From Nannocystis bainbridge (GTDB taxonomy: Bacteria > Myxococcota_A > Polyangia > Nannocystales > Nannocystaceae): a stretch of 64,000 nucleotides of DNA. Positions 35,351-47,934 of the stretch are shown here, piece by piece. The stretch is taken from contig NZ_JAQNDL010000003.1 of NCBI RefSeq assembly GCF_028368995.1, positions 1,240,001 through 1,304,000 on the forward strand, in the 5' to 3' direction. A program made the translations under genes and the position numbers. Each line of letters starts with the position of its first letter. Within the stretch, counting starts at the first letter, position 1. A model generated the notes under the pieces. It did no database searches and was not told the origin of the DNA. It saw nothing but the letters and a program-made list of their open reading frames with translations.

Positions 35351-35665
35351 ATTCATTGTCACCAACGCGGCCAGCGGACGCCGCAGTGTCGTCGACCCTC
35401 CGCCCGCTGCGGCGAGCGCGACCCGGCCCGTGCGCCGCGCGGACCGCGAGCGTCACCACCTGTCCTCAAGTGCATGTCCCGATTCGGCGCCCCGCGGCCG
35501 CGAGCGTGTCGTGCAGGGTGCGGGCCTTCCGACATGCGCGACGGCCGTCGTCGCCGCGGACGGGCGTCCGCGCCGAAAACGCGCCTCATCGATGTGTGGA
35601 CGCGCCGGTCCTGCCAGCGGGTCGCGCCGCGCGAGCGGGCCGGCCCCCGCTGGTAGGATGGTCGC
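35351..35665. other. Intergenic region with two repeat units
   Basis: 315 bases between two co-directional genes. It holds the palindrome pair at 35461-35488 and otherwise nothing I can identify. Confidence 0.5.
35461..35488. repeat. 14-bp palindrome pair, degenerate
   Basis: TGTCCTCAAGTGCA / TGTCCCGATTCGGC, preceded by CACC as in other copies. The second unit has lost symmetry. Confidence 0.7.
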
Positions 35666-37633
35666 ATGTCGATGGCTTCGCTTCGCCCGTTCGTGACTCG
35701 CGCGTCTCTGGTCTTGTCGGCGCTCTCCACCGCCTGCGGCGACAACAGCGGCGTCGCCACCGAGAGCAGCAGCGCCTCCACCACGCTCACCACCCCGACC
35801 AGCGTCACCGACGGCCCCACCACCGACGTCGGCACCGCCTCGATCACCACTGGCACCGGCACCGACACGCTCGGCGGCACCGACAGCGTCAGCGCCACCG
35901 AGTCCCCCACCACCACCGGCACGACCTCCACCTCCACCACCGACGCCACCACCGGCCCCGTCGTCACCACCGGCACCGAGACCGACGTCACCACGATCGA
36001 TCCGAGCCGCGGCACCACCGAGGACACCGACGGCACCTGCATCAAGTGCACCGCCGACCTGCACGGCATCGAGACCTGCAACGGTCAGCCCATCGCCACT
36101 TGCGAGGGCACCGACGGCTGCGACGCCGAGCTCGTCGCCTGCATCAACGCCTGTCAGGCCGCCGAGAACAGCAAACAATCGGTCGGTTGCGAGTACTACG
36201 CCACCTTCATGCAGCACCACGACGGCCCCCAGTCGCGCTGCTTCGCCGCCTTCGTCGCCAACACCTGGAACACCCCTGCCAAGCTCGCCGTCACTCGCCA
36301 GGGCCAGACCCTCGACATCGCCAAGTTTGCGCGGATCCCCAGCGGCATGGGCCCTGGCCTCACCTACGGCCCCTACGACGCCGACGCCGGCCTCGCGCCT
36401 GGCGAGGTCGCCATCCTCTTCCTCGCCGGGCCCAAGGGCGCTCCCATGCAGGGCTCCGCGCCCTGTCCGGTCGACAGCGCCGTCCCGCAGGGCGCCGCCG
36501 TCGCCGGTACTGGCCTCGGGGACAGCTTCCGCATCAGCGCCGACGTCCCCGTCGTCGCCTACCAGATCAACCCCTACGGGGGCGGCAGCGCGGCCGTCAC
36601 CGGCGCCTCGCTGCTCCTGCCGACCAGCGCCTGGGACACCAACTACATCGTCATCAACTCGCTGCAGGCCTCGGTCGGTCAGCCCTCGGCCAACATCGTC
36701 GCTCACAGCGACGGCACCAAGGTCACCATCGAGCCGGTCGTCGCCCTCGCTGGCGGCGGCGGCATCCCGGGCGGCCCTCCCGGCGTCCCGCTCGAGTTCA
36801 CCCTCAACGCTGGCCAGCACGCCCAGCTGACCCAGGGTGCCGAGCTGACCGGCAGCGTCATTCAATCCGACAAACCGATCGGCCTGATGGGCGGCCACAC
36901 CGGCATGCAGGCCCCCGTCGGCACCCCTTATTCCGACCACGCCGAGCAGATGATCCCGCCGATCCGCGCGCTCGGCAGCGAGTACGTCGGCGTCATGCAC
37001 CGCCCGCGCGTCAACGAGCCGGCGATGTGGCGGGTCGTCGGCGCGGTCGACGGCACCGAGCTGACGTGGAGCGGCGACGTCGGCGGGCCGACCAACCTCG
37101 CTCGCGGGCAGAAGGTCGAGTTCGTCACTGCCACCCCGTTCGTGGTCGAGAGCCAGGACGACGAGCACCCCTTCTTCCTCTTCACCTACATGAGCGGCTC
37201 GGGCTGGCAGCCGAACCTCAGCGGCCACGGCGACTCCGACTACGTCATCAGCGTCCCCGTCGACCAGTACTTGCCGCGCTACGTCTTCTTCACCGACCCG
37301 ACCTACCCCGAGACCAACCTCGTGCTCGTGCGCAAGAAGACCGAGGCTGACGTGTTCGAGGACGTCACGCTCGACTGCAGCGGCGTCGTCGGCGGCTGGC
37401 AGCCCGTCGGTGACTACGAGTGGACCCGCGTCGACCTCAGCACCGGTGATTTCCAGCCGGTCGCCGGCTGCTCGACCGGCCGCCACGAGATCACCAGCGA
37501 CGGCCGCTTCGGCATGTGGATCTGGGGCTGGGGCAGCCCGAAGACCACCGTCTTCACCCAGAACGTCTCCTACGGCTACCCCGCCGGCATGAACGTCCAG
37601 CTCATCAACGACGTGATCATCATCCCGCAGTGA
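35666..37633 (+). CDS. IgGFc-binding-like lipoprotein
   Basis: 655 aa. Signal peptide with lipobox LSTACG and a Thr/Ser/Gly linker to about residue 125, then a short Cys cluster (CIKCTADLHG.., TCEGTDGCDAE..). Residues about 185-655 match the IgGFc-binding-protein-like domain of secreted bacterial proteins: SFRISADVPVVAYQINPYGGG, VIQSDKPIGLMGGHTG, and YSDHAEQMIPPIRALGSEYV. Likely a surface binding protein; ligand unknown in bacteria. Confidence 0.85.
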   Translation: MSMASLRPFVTRASLVLSALSTACGDNSGVATESSSASTTLTTPTSVTDGPTTDVGTASITTGTGTDTLGGTDSVSATESPTTTGTTSTSTTDATTGPVVTTGTETDVTTIDPSRGTTEDTDGTCIKCTADLHGIETCNGQPIATCEGTDGCDAELVACINACQAAENSKQSVGCEYYATFMQHHDGPQSRCFAAFVANTWNTPAKLAVTRQGQTLDIAKFARIPSGMGPGLTYGPYDADAGLAPGEVAILFLAGPKGAPMQGSAPCPVDSAVPQGAAVAGTGLGDSFRISADVPVVAYQINPYGGGSAAVTGASLLLPTSAWDTNYIVINSLQASVGQPSANIVAHSDGTKVTIEPVVALAGGGGIPGGPPGVPLEFTLNAGQHAQLTQGAELTGSVIQSDKPIGLMGGHTGMQAPVGTPYSDHAEQMIPPIRALGSEYVGVMHRPRVNEPAMWRVVGAVDGTELTWSGDVGGPTNLARGQKVEFVTATPFVVESQDDEHPFFLFTYMSGSGWQPNLSGHGDSDYVISVPVDQYLPRYVFFTDPTYPETNLVLVRKKTEADVFEDVTLDCSGVVGGWQPVGDYEWTRVDLSTGDFQPVAGCSTGRHEITSDGRFGMWIWGWGSPKTTVFTQNVSYGYPAGMNVQLINDVIIIPQ

Positions 37634-37652
37634 CCCGCGGCGGCCCGGCGAA

Positions 37653-38303
37653 TCACTGCACCACGAGGTCCGCCGGCGAGCGCGGCGCGACCTCGTACGT
37701 GTCCTCGTACTGGAACGCCAGCCCCGTGACCGCCAGCGTCTGCCCCGGCACGATCGCCTGCAGCGCCGCCGCGTCGAAGCCGGCCGACACGTGCACGAAG
37801 ATCTGGATCTGCCCCGAGCCGTCGTCGACCCACAGCTTGTAGCCGTACGGCGAGTCGTCGACGAAGCCCTGCGTCACCGCGCCGGTGACCTTCACCAGCC
37901 GGCCCTCGACCTCCTCGTCGACGTCCGCGGTGGCGACCGCCTCCGGCGCGACTGCCATCGCCTCGCCGAGCGCCGCCACCCCGGCCGGCTCGGCCGTCAC
38001 CACCCGCATCTTCGCCATCTGCCCGAGCACCCCGGTCACCTCCACGCGGTCACCCAGCGCCAGCGTCGCGGCCTCGTCCATCTTCACGTAGATGCCCGCG
38101 CCGCCGTCGGCGATGGCGAAGCCGTGCTCGAAGGTCGCCGACGTGAAGGTCCCCGGCGCCACCGACACATGGCCCTTGACCGTCACCTCGCTGCCGTCGG
38201 CCTGTTCGCGCGCCGCGGCGATCGAGAGGTCCGGTTCGGCCGGCTCGCGGCAGGAGATCAGACAGACAGCGGCGAGCGTGGAGCGGAGCGCGAGGCGGAG
38301 CAT
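37653..38303 (-). CDS. OB-fold lipoprotein
   Basis: 216 aa with lipobox LISCR. Two OB-fold-like halves: residues about 35-110 (GSEVTVKGHVSVAPGTF..GIYVKMDE..LGDRVEVTGVLG) and about 125-205 (EGRLVKVTGAVTQGF..LWVDDGSGQIQIFVH..PGQTLAVTGLA). They resemble the secreted OB-fold domains found near nucleases and phosphatases. Binding role presumed. It is convergent with the IgGFc-like gene. Confidence 0.8.
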   Translation of the reverse strand: MLRLALRSTLAAVCLISCREPAEPDLSIAAAREQADGSEVTVKGHVSVAPGTFTSATFEHGFAIADGGAGIYVKMDEAATLALGDRVEVTGVLGQMAKMRVVTAEPAGVAALGEAMAVAPEAVATADVDEEVEGRLVKVTGAVTQGFVDDSPYGYKLWVDDGSGQIQIFVHVSAGFDAAALQAIVPGQTLAVTGLAFQYEDTYEVAPRSPADLVVQ

Positions 38304-38416
38304 CAACCGATTGTACGCCGACGCCGGCGTCCGAGCGAGCTCGACAGTCAACGGCGGCCCCCCTGCGCGCTCGCGCCCACCGGGCTCCACGGGAGCGAAC
38401 GCCGGATTTCGCCACA

Positions 38417-38486
38417 TGGCCTCCAGAGCATGTTCTTCATAACATGCTCTTATCGACATGCCCTTACGGGCATGTCCGAACGTGCA
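38417..38486. repeat. 14-bp palindrome array, 5 units plus a partial
   Basis: TGGCCTCCAGAGCA / TGTTCTTCATAACA / TGCTCTTATCGACA / TGCCCTTACGGGCA / TGTCCGAACGTGCA, then TGTCCTGC. Two units show compensated arms: TGTT with AACA and TGCCC with GGGCA. This is the most diverse array in arm sequence while still in 14-bp register. Confidence 0.95.
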
Positions 38487-38506
38487 TGTCCTGCGGCGGC
38501 GCGCGA

Positions 38507-38881
38507 CTACTTCCGCCGGGTGCTGCGCACGGCCATGAAGGCGAACACCAGGAACGCCAGCGCCCCGCCGCCGATGTACGGATAGGTGTTCGCCTCGCTC
38601 GCGCGCAACATCCGGAGCGTGCCCGTGCCGCTCTCCAGCGTCGACATCGCGCGCCTGTACTGCTCGCGGTCCTCCGGCAGCACGTTGCCTTGCGGGTCGT
38701 ACCGCACCTGAGCGAGCGTGGCGTCCGCGGCCTCGAGCCGTTCGGCCGTCTCGGCCCTCGTGCCCTGGAACTTGCGATAGTCGCTGATGCCGGCGCCGGC
38801 GACGAGCAGCGCGACGAGCGCGAGGAACCCGGCGGCGAAGGTGGTCGAGTTGAAGGAGCGGCGAGCTGGGGTCGAGGTCAT
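38507..38881 (-). CDS. Small two-helix membrane protein, unknown
   Basis: 124 aa. Membrane helices at about residues 15-35 (FAAGFLALVALLVAGAGI) and 98-118 (YIGGGALAFLVFAFMAV) flank a charged, helical periplasmic or cytoplasmic segment (AETAERLEAADATLAQV). ATG at 38881; the frame could start at an upstream TTG. No family recognised. Confidence 0.6.
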   Translation of the reverse strand: MTSTPARRSFNSTTFAAGFLALVALLVAGAGISDYRKFQGTRAETAERLEAADATLAQVRYDPQGNVLPEDREQYRRAMSTLESGTGTLRMLRASEANTYPYIGGGALAFLVFAFMAVRSTRRK

Positions 38882-39133
38882 CTCGTGGGACAAGGACGTC
38901 GCCTTCCGGGCCAGGTCGCACGGAGACTCGCGAAAGCGTCGTTCGTCCGCGAACGCGGAGCCGGCCCCAGGGCGGTCCCCGACTCGCGCCGCACCATCGA
39001 TGCACCCTGCGGCATGCCCTCATTCATGCCACCGGAAGTCCGCCATCGTCGCCGCATGAATCCCGCGTCAGCCGGCGTCGCCGAGGCCCGCGGCTTGACA
39101 AGCCCGGCGCCGATGCCGTCCCCTCCCTCCGCC

Positions 39134-40225
39134 ATGACGCACCCCCCCGACGACGTGTTCGCGCGAGTCTCCCAGCTCCTCGGCAAGCGCTCCGACGACC
39201 CCGCGGTCGTCGCGTTCCATGCGGCCCGCGGCCTCAAGCCGCCGCCGATCGTCACCAAGCTCGACATGCTGTACGACGTGCGCGACCAGGAGGCCGGCTT
39301 CACCCTCAACTACCAGGCGGAGGTGCTGCTGCCCGGCTGCTACCCGCCGCGCCGCGAGGGCGGCAAGTACGTCGCTTACCTCGCGTCGGTCGACTTCCGC
39401 CCGTCGTTCACCGGGCGCATCGCCGGCGAGCTCGACGTCGGATTGCCCGAGGCGCAGGCCAGGACGCTGGCGCAGCAGTTCGAGGACGGCTCGTGGAGCA
39501 CGCCGATGTACCGCGGCCACGTCGTGCGGCGCGAGGCCGGGCAAGAGGTCGTGTTCCTCTACGACCCCGACGACGACAGCTTCGCCGAGGTCCAGCTGCA
39601 GCTCGTGCAGCTCGCCGAGGACGACCCGGCGCTCGCGCAGCTGGCGAGCGACGCGAAGGCCAGCGAGCCCACGCCGGCGCCGCGGCAGTTCCCGCGCCGC
39701 GGCCGCAAGGCGCCGGGCAACGAGCCGCTGCCCGCGCCGCTCGCCGCCCTGTTCGAGCTGCAGGGCAGCGACGGCCTCGGCGAGATCGACCTCGAGGTCC
39801 TGTCGGAGATCGAGGCCGGCGGCCCGGCGGCGTGGACCGGCAACAAGGCGGCGGAGCACGAGCTCCGGGTGTTCGCGCAGGACGGGTCGGGCGGGCTGGT
39901 GGCTTTCTGGATCGTGCAACACGACGACGGAGCCGCGCGGCCGCTGGCGGACCAGCCGGTGGTGTTCCTCGGCTCCGAGGGCGAGCGAGGCGCGGTGGCC
40001 TCCGACCTCGCCGACTTCCTGCATTTGCTGGCCGCGGGGATCGGGCCCTACGAGGTCGTGGAGTACGGCTCGACCGAAGGCGAATCACCGCAACCGGCGA
40101 TCGCCGCGCTCGCCGAGCAGTTCTTCCCCGCCCGCGGCCAGCGCGAGGCCAGCGCGATCATCGTCGACGCCCAGCGCGACTACGCGGATTTCGCCGACCG
40201 CCTCGCGGCGCTGGTGAAGCACTGA
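39134..40225 (+). CDS. SUKH/SMI1-like domain protein
   Basis: 363 aa, no signal peptide. The N-terminal about 160 residues (LPGCYPPRREGGKYVAYLASVDF...FEDGSWSTPMYRGHVV) form an unassigned domain. The C-terminal half (about 200-360: LPAPLAALFELQGSDGLGEID..., GLVAFWIVQHDDG.., PVVFLGSEGERGAVASDLADFLHLLAAG) has the pattern of the SUKH (SMI1/KNR4) fold used by immunity proteins of polymorphic toxin systems. No toxin gene is adjacent, so an immunity role is only a suggestion. Confidence 0.7.
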   Translation: MTHPPDDVFARVSQLLGKRSDDPAVVAFHAARGLKPPPIVTKLDMLYDVRDQEAGFTLNYQAEVLLPGCYPPRREGGKYVAYLASVDFRPSFTGRIAGELDVGLPEAQARTLAQQFEDGSWSTPMYRGHVVRREAGQEVVFLYDPDDDSFAEVQLQLVQLAEDDPALAQLASDAKASEPTPAPRQFPRRGRKAPGNEPLPAPLAALFELQGSDGLGEIDLEVLSEIEAGGPAAWTGNKAAEHELRVFAQDGSGGLVAFWIVQHDDGAARPLADQPVVFLGSEGERGAVASDLADFLHLLAAGIGPYEVVEYGSTEGESPQPAIAALAEQFFPARGQREASAIIVDAQRDYADFADRLAALVKH

Positions 40226-40238
40226 GAATTCGCCCGCG

Positions 40239-41288
40239 CTACTGACCCAGCGTCGCCGCCAGCCAGGCGTCGATCTGGGCCCAGCCGACCTCGCGGTTCA
40301 GGTGCAGGTTGAAGTCGTGGCCGATGTCCGGCAGCACCTGCACCGTGACCGCCGGAGCGCCGCTGTAAAACGCGGCCTCCTCGGCGGCGACGGAGGCGGA
40401 GGCGATGAGGTCGTGCTCGCCGAGCTGCGACAGCACCGGCACCTCGACCTGGTCGACGCGTGACAACCCGACGATCGCCTCCGGATCGCCGATCGCCAGC
40501 GCCGTCATCATGTCGAGCACGTCGAGCAACAACCCACGCGGCAGCCCCGAGACCATGTTGGCGTTGTCGTACGCGATCACGTCCGGGTCCGCCGTCGGCG
40601 GATAGTAGAACAGCAGCTCGCGCACCGGCGGCGAGAAGGCCACGTAGGGCTGCTGCAGCGGCTCGGCGAACGCCTCCGGATCGATCGGGATGATGCGCGG
40701 CGCGTGGGCCCAGCCGGTCGCCACCAGCGCGTCGGCGATCGGCCCGTAGCTGCCGAGCGCGTACACCGAGGTGATGGTGCCCATCGAGTGGCCGACCAGG
40801 GCCACCTTGTCGAACACCGGATCGCCGAACAGACCGAAGCTCCGCACCCGCGTCAGCACCTGCTCGAGCGCGCTGGCGCTCTCAGCGAGGTCGGCCAGAT
40901 CGCCGGGCGGAGCGCTCGACGCGCCGGCACCCAGCATGTCGAGGGCCAGGACCGCGTAGCAGCGCGCCGTCATGTAGTCGGCATACGAGTAGCGTTCGCC
41001 GTTGATGCGAGGCCCGTCCCAGTACTCACTGTCGTACGTCCCCCCGTGCAGGACCACCTGCAGCGTCCGATCGTGCCACAGCCCGCACGCGCCGCCGAGC
41101 TTCATGGACAAATGCCCGACGACCGTGTAGTCCTGGTCGTCGGACAGCGTGACCACGAATTCGACACGCTTGCCGAGGCTGACGCTCACTGGCAAAAGCC
41201 CGGCCTCGGCGGCCGGGACAGGCAGCAGATTCGCCGCTGCTGCTACCATCAGTGCACCCGCCGCGCGAGCTCCCTTGCGTGCGCTCAT
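40239..41288 (-). CDS. Secreted alpha/beta-hydrolase
   Basis: 349 aa with AGGAGG upstream of the ATG and a signal peptide (to about residue 29). Alpha/beta-hydrolase fold: VVLHGGTYDSEYW near residue 79 (oxyanion hole), nucleophile elbow GHSMG near 167, a candidate acid in LGEHD near 296 and catalytic His in DIGHDFNLH near 325. Probably an esterase or related hydrolase; substrate unknown. Confidence 0.85.
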   Translation of the reverse strand: MSARKGARAAGALMVAAAANLLPVPAAEAGLLPVSVSLGKRVEFVVTLSDDQDYTVVGHLSMKLGGACGLWHDRTLQVVLHGGTYDSEYWDGPRINGERYSYADYMTARCYAVLALDMLGAGASSAPPGDLADLAESASALEQVLTRVRSFGLFGDPVFDKVALVGHSMGTITSVYALGSYGPIADALVATGWAHAPRIIPIDPEAFAEPLQQPYVAFSPPVRELLFYYPPTADPDVIAYDNANMVSGLPRGLLLDVLDMMTALAIGDPEAIVGLSRVDQVEVPVLSQLGEHDLIASASVAAEEAAFYSGAPAVTVQVLPDIGHDFNLHLNREVGWAQIDAWLAATLGQ

Positions 41289-41506
41289 CTCGTCCTCCTA
41301 TGATTCGCCGGGGTCGCGGCCGCGACGACCAGGGCCGCACGGCCCCGCCAGCGACGCCGCACGATCAAGCTACAAGCCCGCGGCGCCGCAGCCAAGACAA
41401 TTCGCGGGACCTTTGGGCATCCCACGCGCTGCGCTGAATGTGGTCACGGGGCGGAGACCGGCCCCGGGGCGCCGGGGCCCCACGCCCGACGTGTCGGATG
41501 CGCCCC

Positions 41507-44689
<3,183 letters not shown>

Positions 44690-44731
44690 CAGCCGCCAGT
44701 CCGCGAGCCCCCTCGCGCAAGCCGAGCGCCT

Positions 44732-45562
44732 TCAGATGTGCTTGCGCGTCACCGCCACCGTCAGCCGCTGATACAGCGACGGCAGCAGGCGCGCCATCAG
44801 GTCGATGAAGTGCGCGTCAGGCCCGACCAGCACCCGGCGCTTGTCCTTCTGCACCCCGCGCAAGATCGTCTCGGCCGCGACCTCGGCGGTGGTGATGAAG
44901 TTCTTCTCGAACTTGAGGTTGGCGTTGTTCGGGTCGCCGCCGAGCGCGGCGATGCTCGGATCGATGCGGCCGGCGCGGGCGATGTTGGTCTTGATCCCGC
45001 CCGGATGCACGCTGGTGGCCGAGACCCCGCAGCGGAGGATGTCGAGCTCCTGCCGCAGCGACTCGGTGAACCCGCGGACCGCGAACTTGGCCGCGTTGTA
45101 GGCCGACTGCGACGGGATGCCGATGAGGCCGAACACCGACGACGTGTTGACCACGTGGCCCTCGCCCGCCGCCTTGAGGTGCGGCAGGAACGCGCGCGTG
45201 CCGTGGACCACGCCCCAGAAATTGATGTTCATCAGCCACTCGAAATCTTCAAGGCGCATGCCCTCGACCGTGGCCCCGAGCCCGACCCCGGCGTTGTTGA
45301 AGATCAGGTTGACCCGCCCGTGATCGCGCACCACCTGGTCGGCCCACGCGAAGATCGCCTCGCGGTCGGCCACGTCGACCCGCTGCGTCGTCACCTTGAC
45401 CCGCGCCTCCCGCAAGAGCGCCGCCGTCTCGGCCAGCCCGATCTCGTTCACGTCGGACAGCGCCAGGTGACAGCCGCGCCGCGCCAGCGCCAGCGCCAGC
45501 GTGCGACCCATGCCCGAGCCGGCGCCGGTGATCGCCGCGACCTTTTCGGTAAAGCTCTTCAT
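44732..45562 (-). CDS. SDR-family oxidoreductase
   Basis: 276 aa. TGAGSGMG cofactor motif near residue 12, NNAGVG near 90, catalytic Ser in NTSSVFG and Tyr-Lys in YNAAK near 160, PGGIKTNI near 190. The C-terminal extension (KFEKNFITTAEVAAETILRGVQKDKRRVLVG, split) is typical of SDRs acting on hydrophobic acyl or steroid-like substrates (inference). Start set at MKSFTEK. Confidence 0.88.
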   Translation of the reverse strand: MKSFTEKVAAITGAGSGMGRTLALALARRGCHLALSDVNEIGLAETAALLREARVKVTTQRVDVADREAIFAWADQVVRDHGRVNLIFNNAGVGLGATVEGMRLEDFEWLMNINFWGVVHGTRAFLPHLKAAGEGHVVNTSSVFGLIGIPSQSAYNAAKFAVRGFTESLRQELDILRCGVSATSVHPGGIKTNIARAGRIDPSIAALGGDPNNANLKFEKNFITTAEVAAETILRGVQKDKRRVLVGPDAHFIDLMARLLPSLYQRLTVAVTRKHI

Positions 45563-45823
45563 CCCGGCCGGCATACCAGCTTTGCCGGCCCCGGCCCAGC
45601 CCATTCGGCCTCCACCCGCACGTGCCGCCGCTTTTGCACGGCGCGCACGCCCCTGGATCCTGCGAGGAGCAGCCGCCGCCGGCCCCCGTACCGTCGCTCG
45701 CCGGCGTCAGCGTCGGCTCGCCGCTGTCGACGAAGTCCCACAGCGGCCCTGAGCGTCGGATATGATCATAGGACTGCCCGCCAGCGCCGTCATGCAGCGG
45801 CGCTCGGCGGCGCTGCTCTGCGC

Positions 45824-46171
45824 TCAGGTCTCCCAGGAGTAGCCGCCGGAGCCCTGGCTCTTCTTCCCCTTGCTCGACTTCTCGCCGTAGCCGACGACGT
45901 CGAGGGTCGCATCGCCCTCCCACTTGAAGCCGATCGCGTCGCCGCCGGTCAGCTTCTTGTGCCCGCAGTTGCGGGTGGACCCGACGACGACCGCGCCGTT
46001 GCCGTACCAGCCAGTGCCGCGATTGACGATGTCGTCGACGTGCTCGAGGAAATTGTCGTCGACGAGCCGGCTGCAGAACCGCTCCGACGGGAAGCGCACG
46101 GCGATGCCGCGAATATCGAGCGTCGTGCGTTGACCCTGCTTGAGCTCCTCAGCCTCAGGTGTATCCCACAT
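45824..46171 (-). CDS. Hypothetical protein
   Basis: 115 aa, ATG at 46171 preceded by AAAGGAC. A soluble protein with a beta-rich centre (RGTGWYGNGAVVVGSTRNCG, GDAIGFKWEGDATLDVVGYG) and a Gly/Ser/Lys-rich tail ending GGYSWET. No family, signal peptide or membrane segment recognised. Confidence 0.6.
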   Translation of the reverse strand: MWDTPEAEELKQGQRTTLDIRGIAVRFPSERFCSRLVDDNFLEHVDDIVNRGTGWYGNGAVVVGSTRNCGHKKLTGGDAIGFKWEGDATLDVVGYGEKSSKGKKSQGSGGYSWET

Positions 46172-46389
46172 GTTCGTCCTTTCGAATGGAGGGACATGCA
46201 TACCATGGCACCCGCCCCCGCCTGGGGCCGCCCGGGCACTCGAACTCGAGACAATACCAGTGGTCAGGCGGAGACGGGCGACGCGGATCGCATTCGCCCT
46301 GCAGAGAATCGCGCAATCGGGTCACCAGCGCGCACGACGGGCAATGCGGGTCACCGACGTCGCAGCGGCTCCGCGCAATGACGATCGTC

Positions 46390-47676
46390 TCAGAGCAACA
46401 GGCACGCCGCCGTCGGCACCTCGTGGTCGACCGTCAGCAGGCACTGCGCGCGCAGGCTGATCGCGATAAGCTCGCGCGCCTCCGCCTCGCCCGGCTCGCG
46501 CCCCGCGCCCGCCAGCGCCCGCGCCCGCGCCAGGTCGGCGAGCAACCGCGGCCGCGCCAGCCCCGTGAACTCGTCGGTGCCGCGGACCCCGCCCTCGCCC
46601 AGCCCGGCCGCCAGCAGCTCGGCCAGCACCGCCGCGTCGGCGCTGCGCAGCGGCTGGTCCCGGGCCCAGGCTGGCCGATCGGGCATGTCCGCGAGGACAC
46701 GTACGTGCGCCTCGACCACGTCGACGGCGGCCAGCATCTTGTCGTATTTCAGCGTCTCCGGCGTGTCGCTGGGCTGGTGGTAATGCGGGGAGCGGCCGGT
46801 CGAGACGAACAGCGAGGGGATCTCGCTACCAAAGAAGGCGCCGTGATCGCTGAACGCCTGCCGCCCGTGCGGCAGCTCTTCGACGAGACGCAGGTGCATC
46901 GCCCGCACGGGCAGCCGCGGGTCTTCGCGCAGCGCCGGGGCCGGCGGCCGCACGAAGGTCTCGCGGCCCATCACGTACAGCGGCGAGCGGTAGCCGTCCC
47001 ACAGGTCGCCGCCCATCAGGTCGAGGCAAACCACCGCGACCAATTGCTCGCGGGCGATCGTCGGCCGAGCCACGAAGTAGTCCGAGCCCATCGAAGGCGT
47101 GCGGTAGTCCGGCGGCTCCTCGGCGTCGAAGGCCGCGAGCAGCACGCTACGCGCCGGCGGATCGGCGGCCAGCCGCCTGACGACCGCGAGCGCGACCGCC
47201 ACGCCGCTGGCGTTGTCGTCGGCACCGGGATGCACCACCCCGTCGACCTCGCCGAGGTGATCGTAGTGGGCCGCCAGCACCACGTGCTCGCCAGCCCGCG
47301 CCGGGTCGCGCCCCGGCACCCGCGCCAGCACGTTGGCGCCGCGCGGCAGCGGCTGCTCGAAAGACCCTGTCTCTCCGGCCATCTCGAGCCCGTACGCCCG
47401 CACCCCGGCGACGATCGCCGCCCGCGCCGCCGCCCCGCCCGGGCTGCCGTTGTCGCGCCCGCCGAGCTCCGGCCCGGCCAGCAGCTCGACCCAGCAGCGC
47501 AGCGCCGCCGCCTCGTCGCGCTCGCCGGCGCATGAGGTCGGCGCCACGGCCCGTGGCACCGTCGCCCCGGTCACCCCCGCGTCGGCCACCGGCGCCACCG
47601 ACCCCGCCTCGCCCCGCTCCCCGCAGGCGAGCATCCAGCAGACCGCGAACAGGCGCCAGGGCGACATCCCGACCAT
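46390..47676 (-). CDS. M28-family metallopeptidase lipoprotein
   Basis: 428 aa with lipobox WMLACG. Co-catalytic zinc peptidase of the M28 group: metal ligands in AHYDHLG near residue 137, GADDNASG near 150, the catalytic Glu and a ligand in FDAEE near 180, LDLMGG near 225 and His in SPHYHQPSDT near 300. Likely a periplasmic or surface aminopeptidase/carboxypeptidase. An internal ATG at 47667 is possible. A single 14-bp palindrome (46686-46699) lies in the C-terminal part and encodes part of VLADMPDRP. Confidence 0.9.
   Translation of the reverse strand: MVGMSPWRLFAVCWMLACGERGEAGSVAPVADAGVTGATVPRAVAPTSCAGERDEAAALRCWVELLAGPELGGRDNGSPGGAAARAAIVAGVRAYGLEMAGETGSFEQPLPRGANVLARVPGRDPARAGEHVVLAAHYDHLGEVDGVVHPGADDNASGVAVALAVVRRLAADPPARSVLLAAFDAEEPPDYRTPSMGSDYFVARPTIAREQLVAVVCLDLMGGDLWDGYRSPLYVMGRETFVRPPAPALREDPRLPVRAMHLRLVEELPHGRQAFSDHGAFFGSEIPSLFVSTGRSPHYHQPSDTPETLKYDKMLAAVDVVEAHVRVLADMPDRPAWARDQPLRSADAAVLAELLAAGLGEGGVRGTDEFTGLARPRLLADLARARALAGAGREPGEAEARELIAISLRAQCLLTVDHEVPTAACLLL
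46686..46699. repeat. Single 14-bp palindrome inside the M28 gene
   Basis: TGTCCGCGAGGACA, perfect 5-bp arms with a GCGA centre. It encodes residues in a loop near the C-terminus (about 325-330). Confidence 0.8.
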
Positions 47677-47934
47677 GTAGCACGGCGTCCGCCCCCGCCG
47701 GAGCGCGCGTTCGCCGGCACGACGCCCGACCCATCATCGGGGCCGGAAGACCGCAATCTCTCGCGTCTCCGCCTGTGCCCCTGAGCCGGCATCGGGCGAT
47801 TTGTGACCCCGTATACCAAAATTTCGGGTTGCTCGCGACCGCGCGGCTTCCTAGATTCCTCGTACCTCCGGCGAGGTCGGTATGATCAACCGCCATTTCA
47901 CCGCATATACACGTTTCACCGGCGAGGGCGCGCG

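Noticed and set aside
38444..39133. Long N-terminal extension of the SUKH-like gene starting in the repeat array
   Set aside because: The extension overlaps a better minus-strand membrane-protein gene and translates repeats into Cys/His peptides.
39134..40225. SUKH-like gene as part of a toxin-immunity locus
   Set aside because: No toxin, secretion marker or second immunity gene is adjacent.
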